64,000 nucleotides of DNA from CAYZJV01 sp964473245 (GCA_964473245.1 CAYYOL010000005.1:1-64000), one strand, 5' to 3'. Positions 17,396 to 25,810 are shown, numbered from the stretch's first letter. The notes: generated by a model not told the origin, from the sequence alone. A program made the numbers and translations.

Positions 17396-17872
17396 TTATC
17401 GTAGCTGTGATGGGATTCTGAGTTCTTGCAATTCGAGAATAATGTTGTCATCTCCTGTAAGTTCTGGAAGTGGAAAGGGAAGGTTCCGAAGAAATGGTGT
17501 CTCTTCGTTTTCTCGAAACAGCTCAACAACGATCGAATATTCGTAGATTCGAGAAATATCACTTGGATCATAACGTAAAATGAAATTTACTGGAAATCGC
17601 TGGGGGTTTCTGATGGTTTGACTTACTACGGGAACAATTCTTCCGGTTGATACATGTTCAGCAGTAAGTGTAATCTCTAACCGAATTCTCGATGGGAAAT
17701 AGAGGTTGTTAGGATAGAAGATCGATCCTGTGAGCACACGATAGGGGATTTTTTGTGCAGGTGGTGTTAGATCAATCTCATCGATGGTTACGCAGCTCCA
17801 GAAGAGAAGCGGAATCAAAAGAGTTGCGAAGATGTAAAAAATTGCCAGCGGTGTCCTCATTCTTTTTCGCAC
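17396..17872 (-). CDS. YbaY/YscW-like lipoprotein
   Basis: A predicted lipoprotein of 158 residues. The N-terminus is RKRMR, a hydrophobic stretch and the lipobox LLFWSC, with lipid-modified Cys near residue 27. The mature domain runs GSIFYPNNLYFPSRIRLEITL, VVSQTIRNPQRFPVNFILRYDPSDI and YEYSIVVELF. This is the strand pattern of the YbaY/YscW (PF09619) fold, in which a short beta-sandwich follows a leading TGxxxY and a PxxF strand. Function of the family is poorly known; YscW assists secretin insertion. The GTG at 17872 follows GAGG at 7 bases and is preferred over an ATG four codons later. It lies between argG and the PerR-like gene. Confidence 0.65.
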   Translation of the reverse strand: MRKRMRTPLAIFYIFATLLIPLLFWSCVTIDEIDLTPPAQKIPYRVLTGSIFYPNNLYFPSRIRLEITLTAEHVSTGRIVPVVSQTIRNPQRFPVNFILRYDPSDISRIYEYSIVVELFRENEETPFLRNLPFPLPELTGDDNIILELQELRIPSQLR

Positions 17873-18067
17873 TGTGATACCTCAACACATACTATACTAC
17901 AGACAGGCAAAAGCGAGAAGAGAGAGATTATATAAGAGCATAAAGTATTAAACTGCATATGTTTTCATAAATTATACATAATACAGAATAAAAATACAAA
18001 AAGTATGCACAAGAACATAAGAATATGTTGCAATTCCAAAATATGAGAGACAGCCCTTCATGAAAGG

Positions 18068-18106
18068 TTGACATATTACAAAAATTGGCTTACATACATT
18101 TGTATG
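18068..18106 (+). promoter_or_regulatory. promoter and probable autoregulatory operator of the PerR-like gene
   Basis: TTGACA (18068-18073) and TACATA (18091-18096) are 17 bases apart. A 14-base dyad CATACA-TT-TGTATG (18093-18106) covers the -10 and the expected transcription start, a position where bound protein would block the promoter. It does not match the usual Bacillus PerR box (TTATAAT-N-ATTATAA), so the protein that binds it is unproven. Confidence 0.5.
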
Positions 18107-18123
18107 ACAGGAGAAGTGTGATC

Positions 18124-18552
18124 ATGTTACAAATGCCTTTCTTAAAACCTGGCGATGAGAAGCAGGTGCTTCTTGAACACGGGGTGAGACCGCTAAATCA
18201 CCGCGTAGCCGTATATCGTTATCTGGTAGAACACCAGAATCATCCGACAGCAGATGATATCTATGGAGATCTGAAGAGACATATGTCTTCTATCTCGAGA
18301 ACGACTGTCTATAATGTCCTGAATCTGCTATGTGACCATAATGTGGTGAAGCGGATAGCAATCGAGAAAAATGAAATGCGTTACGATGCCAATACAGCGA
18401 ATCATATCCATTTCAAGTGCAGGGATTGTGGAAATGTATATGACTTACATACCAATACATTCCCGCAGATAGCTGTTCCAGATGGGTTCTGTGCCGAAGA
18501 TGTTCAGATTAACATAACCGGGTATTGCCCCGCCTGCGAAGCGACCGCTTGA
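18124..18552 (+). CDS. perR: Fur-family regulator of the PerR (peroxide-sensing) type
   Basis: A metal-dependent repressor of 142 residues. The winged helix contains SSISRTTVYNVLNLL. Two CxxC pairs (Cys99/Cys102 and Cys135/Cys138) form the structural zinc site. The residues corresponding to the PerR regulatory site are all present and in step with Bacillus PerR, offset by three: His40, Asp88, His94, His96 and Asp107. Fur and Zur proteins usually have Glu at the two Asp positions, so PerR is favoured. The ATG lies 10 bases after AGGAG; an in-frame GTG two codons earlier is possible. A dyad over its own promoter suggests autoregulation. No peroxide-defence gene is adjacent. Confidence 0.82.
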   Translation: MLQMPFLKPGDEKQVLLEHGVRPLNHRVAVYRYLVEHQNHPTADDIYGDLKRHMSSISRTTVYNVLNLLCDHNVVKRIAIEKNEMRYDANTANHIHFKCRDCGNVYDLHTNTFPQIAVPDGFCAEDVQINITGYCPACEATA

Positions 18553-18579
18553 TACTATCTCATCAATAGACATCTCATA

Positions 18580-18622
18580 TAAAAAAAGCCATCATCCGAA
18601 ACATCTGCTCTGGACGATGGCT
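18580..18622 (-). terminator. terminator after hflKC
   Basis: Reading the minus strand after hflC, a stem of AGCCATC paired with GATGGCT (18587-18622) is extended by a further GGA/TCC pair and followed by seven T. This is a normal rho-independent terminator. Confidence 0.8.
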
Positions 18623-18645
18623 ATATAAATGCACGTTCTATTCTA

Positions 18646-19632
18646 CTAGTATGTACTATCCTTACCATACAAGATGGTGAAGTAGTCCATATCTGTCGAG
18701 AATACCTTGTTGATGTTCGGAATCGTCTTCTTGTACGACTCCAAGGTTCTCCAGAGCGTGAAGAATTCGGTATCCTGTTCGTAAGCCTCAGCATAGATCT
18801 TTGTCGCTCGAGCATCGGCAATACCTTTGATACGTTCCGATTCGGCATATGCCTGACTCAAGATACTTCTCTTGTCATTGTCTGTCTTTCCGACCCATCT
18901 TGCCAACTGACCTTGACCGTAGGAACGGTAGGCTTCGGCAATCTGATTCCTCTCCTTAATCATGCGCTGATAGACACTTTGGGTGAGGTCGTCACTGTAA
19001 CGAATCTGTCGAATAACGATGTCGATCACTTCAATGCCAAACTCTTGTGTGAATCTGCTTGCCATAGTCAGCATCTGTTGACTCAGCCCTTCACGTCCAA
19101 TACTAATGGATTCTTGCTGCGTCTCGGTTCGTGTGAGATTCCTCAGTTGTTCGGCATCTTCAAGATTCTCGACATTCTGAACTTGCTCTTCTACGCGCAG
19201 TATGTTGATCTTGTTCGAATTCCTGACCGCTTCATTGAGATAGTTCTCACTTATGACGGTTCTGATGGTGGAGTCGATGACATCGTTCAATCTGAGAATC
19301 GCATTCGGCATGGTGTTTACCGACTGGTAAAACAGGGCAGGATCTGTTATGCGCCATCTAGCAGTGGTATCGACCCATATGAACTGATTTTCCTTGGTCG
19401 GAATACGTTGTGCATCGCCGTCCCAACTCATGATCTTCTTGGGATACTTCACGACATTGTCCACAACCGGCACCTTGAACTTCAAACCAGCGTCCATGTA
19501 TGTGTTCTCGATTCTTCCGAATCGGGTGACGACAGCAACTTCTCCTTCCTGAACAATGAAGAACGGTCCAAGAAGAACGAACACTACAAGCACTATAAGA
19601 ATGATTACCAGGGTAGTTATAAGTTTTTTCAT
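18646..19632 (-). CDS. hflC: HflC, membrane protease modulator (SPFH family)
   Basis: One half of the HflKC complex, which cages the FtsH membrane protease and limits its activity. The product has 328 residues: a single N-terminal membrane anchor (about 5-25), then the SPFH/band 7 domain starting VQEGEVAVVTRFGRIENTYMDAGLKFKVP. A long alpha-helical region follows, with AEAYRSYGQGQLARWVGKTDNDKRSILSQAYAESERIKGIADARATKIYAEAY. Its ATG overlaps the hflK stop by four bases, so the pair is translationally coupled. The FtsH gene is not in the window. Confidence 0.93.
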   Translation of the reverse strand: MKKLITTLVIILIVLVVFVLLGPFFIVQEGEVAVVTRFGRIENTYMDAGLKFKVPVVDNVVKYPKKIMSWDGDAQRIPTKENQFIWVDTTARWRITDPALFYQSVNTMPNAILRLNDVIDSTIRTVISENYLNEAVRNSNKINILRVEEQVQNVENLEDAEQLRNLTRTETQQESISIGREGLSQQMLTMASRFTQEFGIEVIDIVIRQIRYSDDLTQSVYQRMIKERNQIAEAYRSYGQGQLARWVGKTDNDKRSILSQAYAESERIKGIADARATKIYAEAYEQDTEFFTLWRTLESYKKTIPNINKVFSTDMDYFTILYGKDSTY

Positions 19633-20624
19633 CTGACACCTCCCTGGCTGAAACTCAGGTCACTGATGGGAAGGAAGTTATCCAACTCCTTATCAATGAG
19701 CGTAAGCGTTCCAGCATCGGCCTGGTCAAGAATTTCTTCCATAGCTTCGATATACAAGCGTCTTGCCGTGATATCCTTGCTCAATTCGTATGCTTCAAGT
19801 ACGGAAATGAAGCGCGCAACATCTCCCTGTGCATTGTTGACACGTTCGGCAGCATATCCTTCTGCAACCTGGATGAGCTGTGCAGCTTCACCCTGAGCTC
19901 GTGGGATTTCACGGTTGTATTGCTCTTTTCCTTCGTTGATCAGTCTGTTCATATCCTGAATTGATTTGTTGACATCCTCAAACGCATCTTGTACCTCACC
20001 AACAGGGGGTACGATGTTCTGCAACTTGACAGTAACCACACGTACACCAAAGTTGTACGAATCGAATGCTTTTTGCATACGATCCTGCGATTCAATCTCG
20101 ATTGCGGTTCTTTCGCTCGACATGATTGCGAGAATAGGGAGGTCTCCAACCAACTGGTTGATTACACTCTGACTGATATCTCTGATAGTCTTGTCTCGCT
20201 CCTGAACATTGAACAACCATTTCGCAGGATCTTCAATCCTGTATTGAATGATCCACTGCACATCTACTATGTTCAAATCTCCTGTCAACATAATCGACTC
20301 ACCTGCCGAAGAACCGGAAGGGCTCGACATGAATGAAGAACTATAGTTCTGTGAAGGGGTTGTCTGTCCGAATGTCATGGTCTGGACGACTCTCGTAGGA
20401 ATATTGTAGTTTCTATCGATTCCCAGAGGAAGTTTTGTCTGTAGCCCTGGTCCCACAATTCGGTTGAATTTACCGAATCGCAACACCACGGATTGTTCCG
20501 TCTGATCAACTACAAAGAAGCTACTCATTACCAATATGAACAGTATCACTACTGCAACAACGGCAATGATGAGCTTCGGACTCAGTTGAAACGGATTTCG
20601 GGACGATGCTCCCGTAGTATTCAT
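19629..20624 (-). CDS. hflK: HflK, membrane protease modulator (SPFH family)
   Basis: Partner of HflC, 331 residues. A short cytoplasmic N-terminus is followed by one membrane span (about 18-40) and an SPFH domain beginning VVDQTEQSVVLRFGKFNRIVGPGLQTKLP. The helical part contains REIPRAQGEAAQLIQVAEGYAAERVNNAQGDVARFISVLEAY, typical of HflK. The glycine-rich N-terminal region of Escherichia coli HflK is missing; a short serine-rich insert (SSSFMSSPSGSSAGES) lies at about residues 95-110. The ATG at 20624 follows GGAGGAG. It is first in the operon, with its own promoter divergent from that of metG. Confidence 0.92.
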   Translation of the reverse strand: MNTTGASSRNPFQLSPKLIIAVVAVVILFILVMSSFFVVDQTEQSVVLRFGKFNRIVGPGLQTKLPLGIDRNYNIPTRVVQTMTFGQTTPSQNYSSSFMSSPSGSSAGESIMLTGDLNIVDVQWIIQYRIEDPAKWLFNVQERDKTIRDISQSVINQLVGDLPILAIMSSERTAIEIESQDRMQKAFDSYNFGVRVVTVKLQNIVPPVGEVQDAFEDVNKSIQDMNRLINEGKEQYNREIPRAQGEAAQLIQVAEGYAAERVNNAQGDVARFISVLEAYELSKDITARRLYIEAMEEILDQADAGTLTLIDKELDNFLPISDLSFSQGGVR

Positions 20625-20665
20625 TACATCTCCTCCTTGCATACAAGGCATGTAGCCATAGCAAC

Positions 20666-20694
20666 AATGTAGCTCAGATGAGAGGCAACGTCAA
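20666..20694 (-). promoter_or_regulatory. hflK promoter
   Basis: On the minus strand TTGACG (20689-20694) and TACATT (20666-20671) have a 17-base spacer. The leader to the ATG at 20624 would be about 35 bases and contains the ribosome binding site. It lies back to back with the metG promoter. Confidence 0.55.
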
Positions 20695-20710
20695 TGAACC
20701 GCATGTATTA

Positions 20711-20739
20711 TTGAAAAAAGGTGTGTTCAAGGGTATAGT
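20711..20739 (+). promoter_or_regulatory. metG promoter, predicted to give a leaderless mRNA
   Basis: TTGAAA (20711-20716) and TATAGT (20734-20739) are 17 bases apart. Only 7 bases (GGTCTTC) separate the -10 from the ATG at 20747, so transcription should start at or within a base or two of the start codon. No ribosome binding site precedes this ATG, which agrees. Confidence 0.55.
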
Positions 20740-20746
20740 GGTCTTC

Positions 20747-23127
20747 ATGAAAAAACGATTGATAACCTCAGCACTTCCTTATGTAAATAATATTCCCCAT
20801 CTCGGGAATCTGATTCAGGTGTTATCCGCAGACTGTTTCGCCCGCTTTTGCCGTTCCAAGGGTTACGAAACACTGTATGTCTGCGGTACCGACGAATATG
20901 GTACCGCCAGTGAGACCCGGGCACTCCAAGAGGGTGTGGATCCTCGTGAACTCTGTGATCGATACCATGTGATTCATCGAGACATCTACAGCTGGTTTGA
21001 GATCGATTTCGACCATTTTGGGAGAACTAGTAGTCCAGAACAGACCGAGATCGTACAGGATGTCTTCAAGAAAGTGGACGCTGCCGGATATATTCGCCCT
21101 TCGGAGATTGAGCAACTTTACTGTGAGCACGACAAACGATTTCTTGCAGACCGTTTTGTTGAAGGAACTTGTCCGAAATGTGGATCAACTGGAGCGAGAG
21201 GAGATCAGTGCGATTCGTGCGGAACACTGCTCGATCCAACCGAACTCGTCGAGCCTGTATGTGGGGTCTGTGGCAATACACCGGTACTGAGAAGGACACG
21301 ACATCTGTACATAGATCTCCCCAAAGCGCTCCCGCTTCTTGAATCGTGGTTGGACAAAGCATCAGTCGAAGGCTTCTGGGCACGAAACGCCATTCAGACT
21401 ACTCGTTCATGGATCAGGGATGGCTTGAAGGAACGTGCCATTACGCGTGACTTGAAATGGGGCATACCCGTACCTAAAGAGGGGTATGAAGACAAGGTGT
21501 TCTATGTCTGGTTCGATGCACCGATCGGTTACATCTCGATTACAGCCGAATACACAGACACATGGAAAAGCTGGTGGCAGAATCCGGAAGAGGTCGAGCT
21601 GTTCCAGTTTATCGGGAAAGACAATATCCCATTTCATACGGTGATCTTTCCGACAACGCTTCTTGCGACCGGAGAGCAATGGACTATGCTCCACCACATG
21701 TCTTCGAGTGAGTATTTGAACTATGAAGGTGGAAAATTCTCTAAGAGCAAAGGAACCGGTGTCTTTGGTAACGATGTACAGGAGACCGGCATTCCTGCTG
21801 ATATGTGGAGATTCTACCTCTACTACAATCGACCGGAGAAGTCAGACGTATTATTCACCTGGAAAGACTTTCAGGAAAAGGTGAATGGAGAACTGATCGG
21901 AAACCTATCGAATCTGGTCAACAGAACACTCACATTCATCACCCGGTTCTACGATGGAAAAGTACCAGAAGGTTCGATAGACAGTAACCTCGCGAAACAG
22001 ATCATCGAGAAAGAGTCAGAGATCGACAATCTCTTCGAACATGCCGAACTGAGAGAGGCATTGAGAAGGGTGTTCGCCCTTGCCTCGATAGGAAACAAAG
22101 CTTTCCAGGATGGAGAGCCTTGGAAGATGAGGACCGAACAACCGGAATCTGCCGCTTCGCTTCTGAGAACATTGGTCTACCTGATTCGTGATCTTGGTAT
22201 TCTTATTCAACCGTACATGCCAGAGACTTCTCGAACACTATTGGGCTTTCTCGGATCTGAACATGCAAGCTGGGAACATCTGGGTACTTTCACCGGTGTA
22301 CAGGAAATAGCTAAACCGACATACCTGTTCTCCAAATTGGAGGATGAACGTATAGAGACACTGCGAATTCGCTATGCAGGCAGTCAGGAATCAAGGAAAG
22401 AGGAGAAGCAACAGATGGAAGCACCACAGGAAACACCACAGGAAACACCACAGGAAACACCACAGGAAACACCNNNNNNNNNNNNNNNNNNNNNNNNNNN
22501 NNNNNNNNNNNNNNNNNNNNNNNNNNNNNNNNNNNNNNNNNNNNNNNNNNNNNNNNNNNNNNNNNNNNNNNNNCACCACAGGAAACACCACAGGAAACAC
22601 CACAGGAAACACCACAGGAAACACCTGCAGAGATCTTTGCACAGAAAGTGACATTGAAAGTAAGCAAGATCGTCGATGTCCAGCGACATCCCAATGGAGA
22701 CAAACTCTATATTATCCAGGTGGATACCGGTGCCGAAGAGCCGACTACAATCGTCTCCAGCATCGTTCCATACTATACTGAAGAGCAACTGCATGGCAAA
22801 AACATCGTCCTTGTGCAGAACTTGAAGCCGGCAAACTTCAGGGGAGTGAAGAGCAGAGGGATGTTGCTTGCAGCCAGTGATCGAGACGAAGCCGTTCCTC
22901 ATTCGACCTGTGAAGTCCTGTTTGCTGATCAGTATCCGATCGGAACAGAATTACTTCCTGAAGGTTTTGATGCTCCCGAGAATCCAAGAAGTCAAGTGAA
23001 GGCTGACCAATTCTTCTCCTTGAGACTCTACACCGAGAATGGAGTTGTGAAAATCGATGGTAAACCCATACAAGCGGAAGGGAAGGCTTTGGTAGCCACC
23101 ACGTATGTGAATGGAGAGGTGGGCTGA
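20747..23127 (+). CDS. metG: methionyl-tRNA synthetase with repeat linker and C-terminal tRNA-binding domain (gap inside)
   Basis: Charges tRNA(Met). The catalytic core has the HIGH-class signature HLGN at 18-21, a zinc-knuckle region with several CxxC pairs (CPKC, CDSC, CGVC) from about residue 142, and the KMSKS-class loop KFSKSKG at about 329. After the anticodon-binding helices a linker of tandem 12-base repeats (Glu-Thr-Pro-Gln) runs into an N gap and out again. It is followed by the Arc1p/Trbp111-type OB fold (KVTLKVSKIVDVQRHPNGDKLY, LKPANFRGVKSRGML). Left and right parts are in different frames across the 100 N, but both sides encode ETPQ in the correct frame, so this is one gene whose gap length is wrong. 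The C-terminal domain usually makes the enzyme a dimer. FemAB-like and metG genes are 4 bases apart. Confidence 0.93.
22419..22628 (+). repeat. 12-base tandem repeat (minisatellite) inside metG, interrupted by gap
   Basis: The unit GAAACACCACAG is repeated about four and a half times on each side of the N run (22419-22473 and 22574-22628), with almost no sequence variation. It encodes Glu-Thr-Pro-Gln. The assembly broke here, presumably because the array is longer than a read, so the true copy number is unknown and at least nine. Confidence 0.9.
22474..22573. other. assembly gap of 100 N inside the metG repeat
   Basis: A placeholder. Its length breaks the reading frame, whereas any whole number of 12-base units would keep it, so 100 is certainly not the real size. 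Confidence 0.97.
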
Positions 23128-23131
23128 TTAG

Positions 23132-24208
23132 ATGTCCGAAACCACCATAGAGCGAGTTGGTCTGGATCAGCTGGATCCAACCATGAATCCTTTCCAGAGC
23201 CATTTCTGGGCAAGCTTGAAACGTCCCTCCGGGTGGAGGGCGTTTGCCTTTCGATTCACAGCCGAAGGTGCCGATGGTCATTCGCATTCAGTCGTGATCA
23301 TGGTACTCGTTCGTCGGCTGCTGCTTGGATTCAGGCTCGCCTATATCCCATTTGCTCCACCGGTGCACGAATTTGCGCAAGAGCCATCTGTAACCATCAG
23401 TACATTGGCAAAGAGTCTTCGCAAAATGCTGCCCAAGGGGATGGCGTTCGTACGGTTCGACCTGCCGTGGGTAGAGCCCGATACTATCGAATTGCCGGAA
23501 TTGACAGGAAAGAGCATACGAGTCTGCAGGGAGTCTGTTCAACCAGAGGGTACTACCCGTATTCTTCTTTCGGAGGGGTATGAACATGTTCGTATGCGGT
23601 ACCGTGAACGAGCGAGAAGAAACATCCGTAAGGCAAGAGCTCACGGGATCGAGATTCGCACATGGGATGGTTCGGAAAAATCGTTCACTGCTTGGTATAA
23701 CGTCTATGTAGAGACTGCCAAAAGAGACGGTTTTGTGGCTCGTCCAGCTTCTTATCTTCGCCATCTACTCGCCTTGGATGCTTCTCAAGTCTCAAGTCAC
23801 CTCTATATTGCTTATCAGGGTGGAAGAATCCTAGGTGGAGCGCTTATCATTGCCTCTTCCGGAGTCTCTATCTACTTATATGGAGCATCACTTCGCGTGG
23901 AGGGGTGTTCTCCATCGTATCTGTTGCAGGATTATGCGATTCGGGATGCCTGTTCACGCGGGTGTAGAATCTATGATCTATTCGGCATAAGCGGACCTGG
24001 TAACAGAGGGATTCATCTGGAAGGGCTTCGACTATTCAAGCGGGCATTCGGAGGATTTGTCTGTTACCGGTCACCTTCGGTCGACTTCGTCTATCGGCAT
24101 ATCGTTCGGTTCTTCTATATTCGATTGGAACAGATCAGATACAACTCTCACCGCAAGCGGCAACCAGCCCGAATGGCACAACAGTATTCAGTAGCTCGAG
24201 AGGAGTAG
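23132..24208 (+). CDS. FemAB/FemX-family aminoacyltransferase-like protein
   Basis: A 358-residue protein with the double-GNAT layout of the FemAB family, whose known members add amino acids from aminoacyl-tRNA to the peptidoglycan peptide. Recognisable parts are NPFQSHFWASLKRPSGW near the start, MRYRERARRNIRKARAHGIEI at the domain junction, and the C-terminal GGALIIASSGVSIYLYGAS and YLLQDYAIRDACSRGCRIYDLFGI. It lies 4 bases behind metG and convergent with murD. tRNA charging and cell-wall synthesis therefore meet here, in keeping with a tRNA-dependent cell-wall role. The amino acid and acceptor are unknown. Confidence 0.8.
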   Translation: MSETTIERVGLDQLDPTMNPFQSHFWASLKRPSGWRAFAFRFTAEGADGHSHSVVIMVLVRRLLLGFRLAYIPFAPPVHEFAQEPSVTISTLAKSLRKMLPKGMAFVRFDLPWVEPDTIELPELTGKSIRVCRESVQPEGTTRILLSEGYEHVRMRYRERARRNIRKARAHGIEIRTWDGSEKSFTAWYNVYVETAKRDGFVARPASYLRHLLALDASQVSSHLYIAYQGGRILGGALIIASSGVSIYLYGASLRVEGCSPSYLLQDYAIRDACSRGCRIYDLFGISGPGNRGIHLEGLRLFKRAFGGFVCYRSPSVDFVYRHIVRFFYIRLEQIRYNSHRKRQPARMAQQYSVAREE

Positions 24209-24210
24209 CA

Positions 24211-25527
24211 TCACTCTCTTTCCTGCAGATCCTCAAACAACTTTCTAAACTGGTCGCCCCGATCGAACTCGTGCTTGAACATACCGAACGATGCAGCACC
24301 AGGTGACAGAATGACAGCAACATGTGGGAGCATGTCGGTGTCGGCCTCTGCTGCCCGGCAGGCAGCGTAAAACGCTTCATGCATCGAATCGAAAGGTCCT
24401 TGATAGGAGATGTCATTGTCGTGGAGGAGGGGTATAAGTTTGTTTCGGGTGAAGCTTCCCTCAAGCAGATATATGTTGGAGGCATCTTGCACCGCCTTGA
24501 GCATGCCGTCCGGCTTGAGGTTCTTGTCCGTTCCTCCACAGATGAGATGGTAGGCCCAGGGACAACTACTACAGGAGAATGTTACAGCTTCAGGAATTGT
24601 AGCCGAAGAGTCGTTGATATAGACCACATGGTTCTTCACACCCAGTTGTTCCTGCCTATGTGGAACTCCTCTGAAGGAGACAAGTGCTTCTGAGATCTGT
24701 TTGATTCCGAGTCCAAGACTTCTACAAATTGCCCAGGCTGTGCGAATTTTTACATCGCTCGATTCAGCGCCAAAAAAACTCTCAGTGGTACGAACAAATC
24801 TTGGTTTGATATTCGAAATATCCAGTACTTCTTTATATACCACTTTGGGAACAATCATTCTGGTCTCTCTTGAATCGAACAAGATCCATTTGTCATCTTT
24901 GTATGTTTGATAGTCTGCGTACCGGTTCAGATGATCCGGAAACAACGATGTGAGTGCAACCAAGTGGAAATCGGGCCTTTGGTCTCTCATGGTCATGAAG
25001 AGATCACGAATCTGCCAACTGGAGAATTCGCAGATCAGGTATTCAGGGAGAGACTTTCCCTTATGGAGTCTACGTTCCAGTTCTGCAAGTATAGAGAAAC
25101 CACTTATTCCCATATTCCCCATCTGCAACGCCTCATGCCCCTGTTTCTCAAGAATATGTGCTACAGCAGCTACGGTTGTTGTCTTACCTTTGGTGCCGGT
25201 GACTGCAATTTTCTTGAGAGGCTGAACGAGTGGGGATTCTAGGAGATAGGCAATATCGGTGGTTATCCGTTTAGCGTACTGCAGGTACTGATTGTCGGGA
25301 CTGACTGCGGGGTTTTTCACTACAAGGTCTGCCCAACGGAAGTCCTCTTCGCGATGTTCTCCACACACAACAAGAGCTCCTCGCTCACGGAGGATCTCAA
25401 CAGGATTTCCCAATTCAGACTCTGGTCGCATGTCTGTTACCCGTACTTCGTGGTCACGATCCAGAAAATATCCTGCTGATGCAAAGCCGCCACCAAGGGT
25501 TCCAAGGCCGAAAATCAATACTCGCAT
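24211..25527 (-). CDS. murD: UDP-N-acetylmuramoylalanine--D-glutamate ligase
   Basis: Adds D-glutamate to the peptidoglycan precursor in the cytoplasm. The 438-residue product has an N-terminal Rossmann domain (VLIFGLGTLGGGFASAGYFLD), the ATP-binding loop GTKGKTTT at 111-118 and the central-domain FSSWQIRD and LTSLFPDHLNRY. The third domain has FRGVPHRQEQLG, NDSSATIPEA and GGTDKNL. This pattern fits MurD better than MurC, E or F. The ATG at 25527 is chosen because homology starts there. It has no ribosome binding site, but a promoter ending 9 bases upstream makes a nearly leaderless mRNA likely. Confidence 0.9.
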   Translation of the reverse strand: MRVLIFGLGTLGGGFASAGYFLDRDHEVRVTDMRPESELGNPVEILRERGALVVCGEHREEDFRWADLVVKNPAVSPDNQYLQYAKRITTDIAYLLESPLVQPLKKIAVTGTKGKTTTVAAVAHILEKQGHEALQMGNMGISGFSILAELERRLHKGKSLPEYLICEFSSWQIRDLFMTMRDQRPDFHLVALTSLFPDHLNRYADYQTYKDDKWILFDSRETRMIVPKVVYKEVLDISNIKPRFVRTTESFFGAESSDVKIRTAWAICRSLGLGIKQISEALVSFRGVPHRQEQLGVKNHVVYINDSSATIPEAVTFSCSSCPWAYHLICGGTDKNLKPDGMLKAVQDASNIYLLEGSFTRNKLIPLLHDNDISYQGPFDSMHEAFYAACRAAEADTDMLPHVAVILSPGAASFGMFKHEFDRGDQFRKLFEDLQERE

Positions 25528-25536
25528 AGTATGAGC

Positions 25537-25565
25537 ATTGTATCGAGCTAGCAGTATCATCGCAA
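25537..25565 (-). promoter_or_regulatory. murD promoter with minimal leader
   Basis: On the minus strand TTGCGA (25560-25565) and TACAAT (25537-25542) are 17 bases apart. Nine bases remain to the ATG, so the predicted 5' leader is only two or three bases. Confidence 0.45.
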
Positions 25566-25663
25566 GAAGGTGAACCCCTCTTGACGTTATTTTGTTATCC
25601 GCGCATAATGGCACGGTAATTACATTTTCGAACGAGATATCTTATCGATGAAGGAGCTCTATC

Positions 25664-25756
25664 GTGCCTTGTGGAAGAAAAAGAAAAAGACATAAGATTG
25701 CTACGCACAAGCGTAAGAAAAAACTGAGAAAGAATAGACACAAGAACAAGAAGTAA
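25664..25756 (+). CDS. 30-residue basic ribosomal-type protein (AURKAIP1/COX24 domain, bS22/mS38-like)
   Basis: A tiny gene with a GTG start 7 bases after a perfect AAGGAG and a TAA at 25754-25756. The product begins MPCGRKRKRHKIATHKRKKK and continues LRKNRHKNKK, extremely rich in Lys, Arg and His. This is the pattern of the AURKAIP1/COX24 domain peptides found in Bacteroidota, Chlorobi and spirochaetes, related to mitochondrial ribosomal protein mS38 and the small bacterial ribosomal protein bS22. It is followed 24 bases later by a strong terminator and stands just ahead of the rpsF operon, in keeping with a small-subunit ribosomal role. Confidence 0.85.
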   Translation: MPCGRKRKRHKIATHKRKKKLRKNRHKNKK

Positions 25757-25780
25757 CAGTGTGTTCTTGCAATCTTATCG

Positions 25781-25810
25781 AAACCGTCGGATCGTTCCGG
25801 CGGTTTTTTC
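25781..25810 (+). terminator. terminator after the small basic ribosomal-type protein
   Basis: A stem ACCG-T-CGGA paired with TCCG-G-CGGT, with a TCGT loop, is followed by six T. It separates the 30-residue gene from the rpsF operon. Confidence 0.88.

Noticed and set aside
17964..17981. Another ARG-box-like site (TTCATAAATTATACATAA) before the lipoprotein and PerR genes
   Set aside because: The region is extremely AT-rich, the dyad is imperfect and the neighbouring genes have no link to arginine.
17873..18067. Small RNA or gene in the AT-rich stretch before the PerR promoter
   Set aside because: No open frame, stem-loop or T run stands out; it probably holds the lipoprotein promoter only.
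22419..22628. CRISPR-like direct repeats
   Set aside because: The 12-base units are adjacent with no spacers and encode a regular peptide in frame.
22648..23127. A separate 159-residue tRNA-binding protein
   Set aside because: The ETPQ repeat in the same frame precedes it on both sides of the gap. It is the C-terminal domain of metG, separated only by the wrong gap length.
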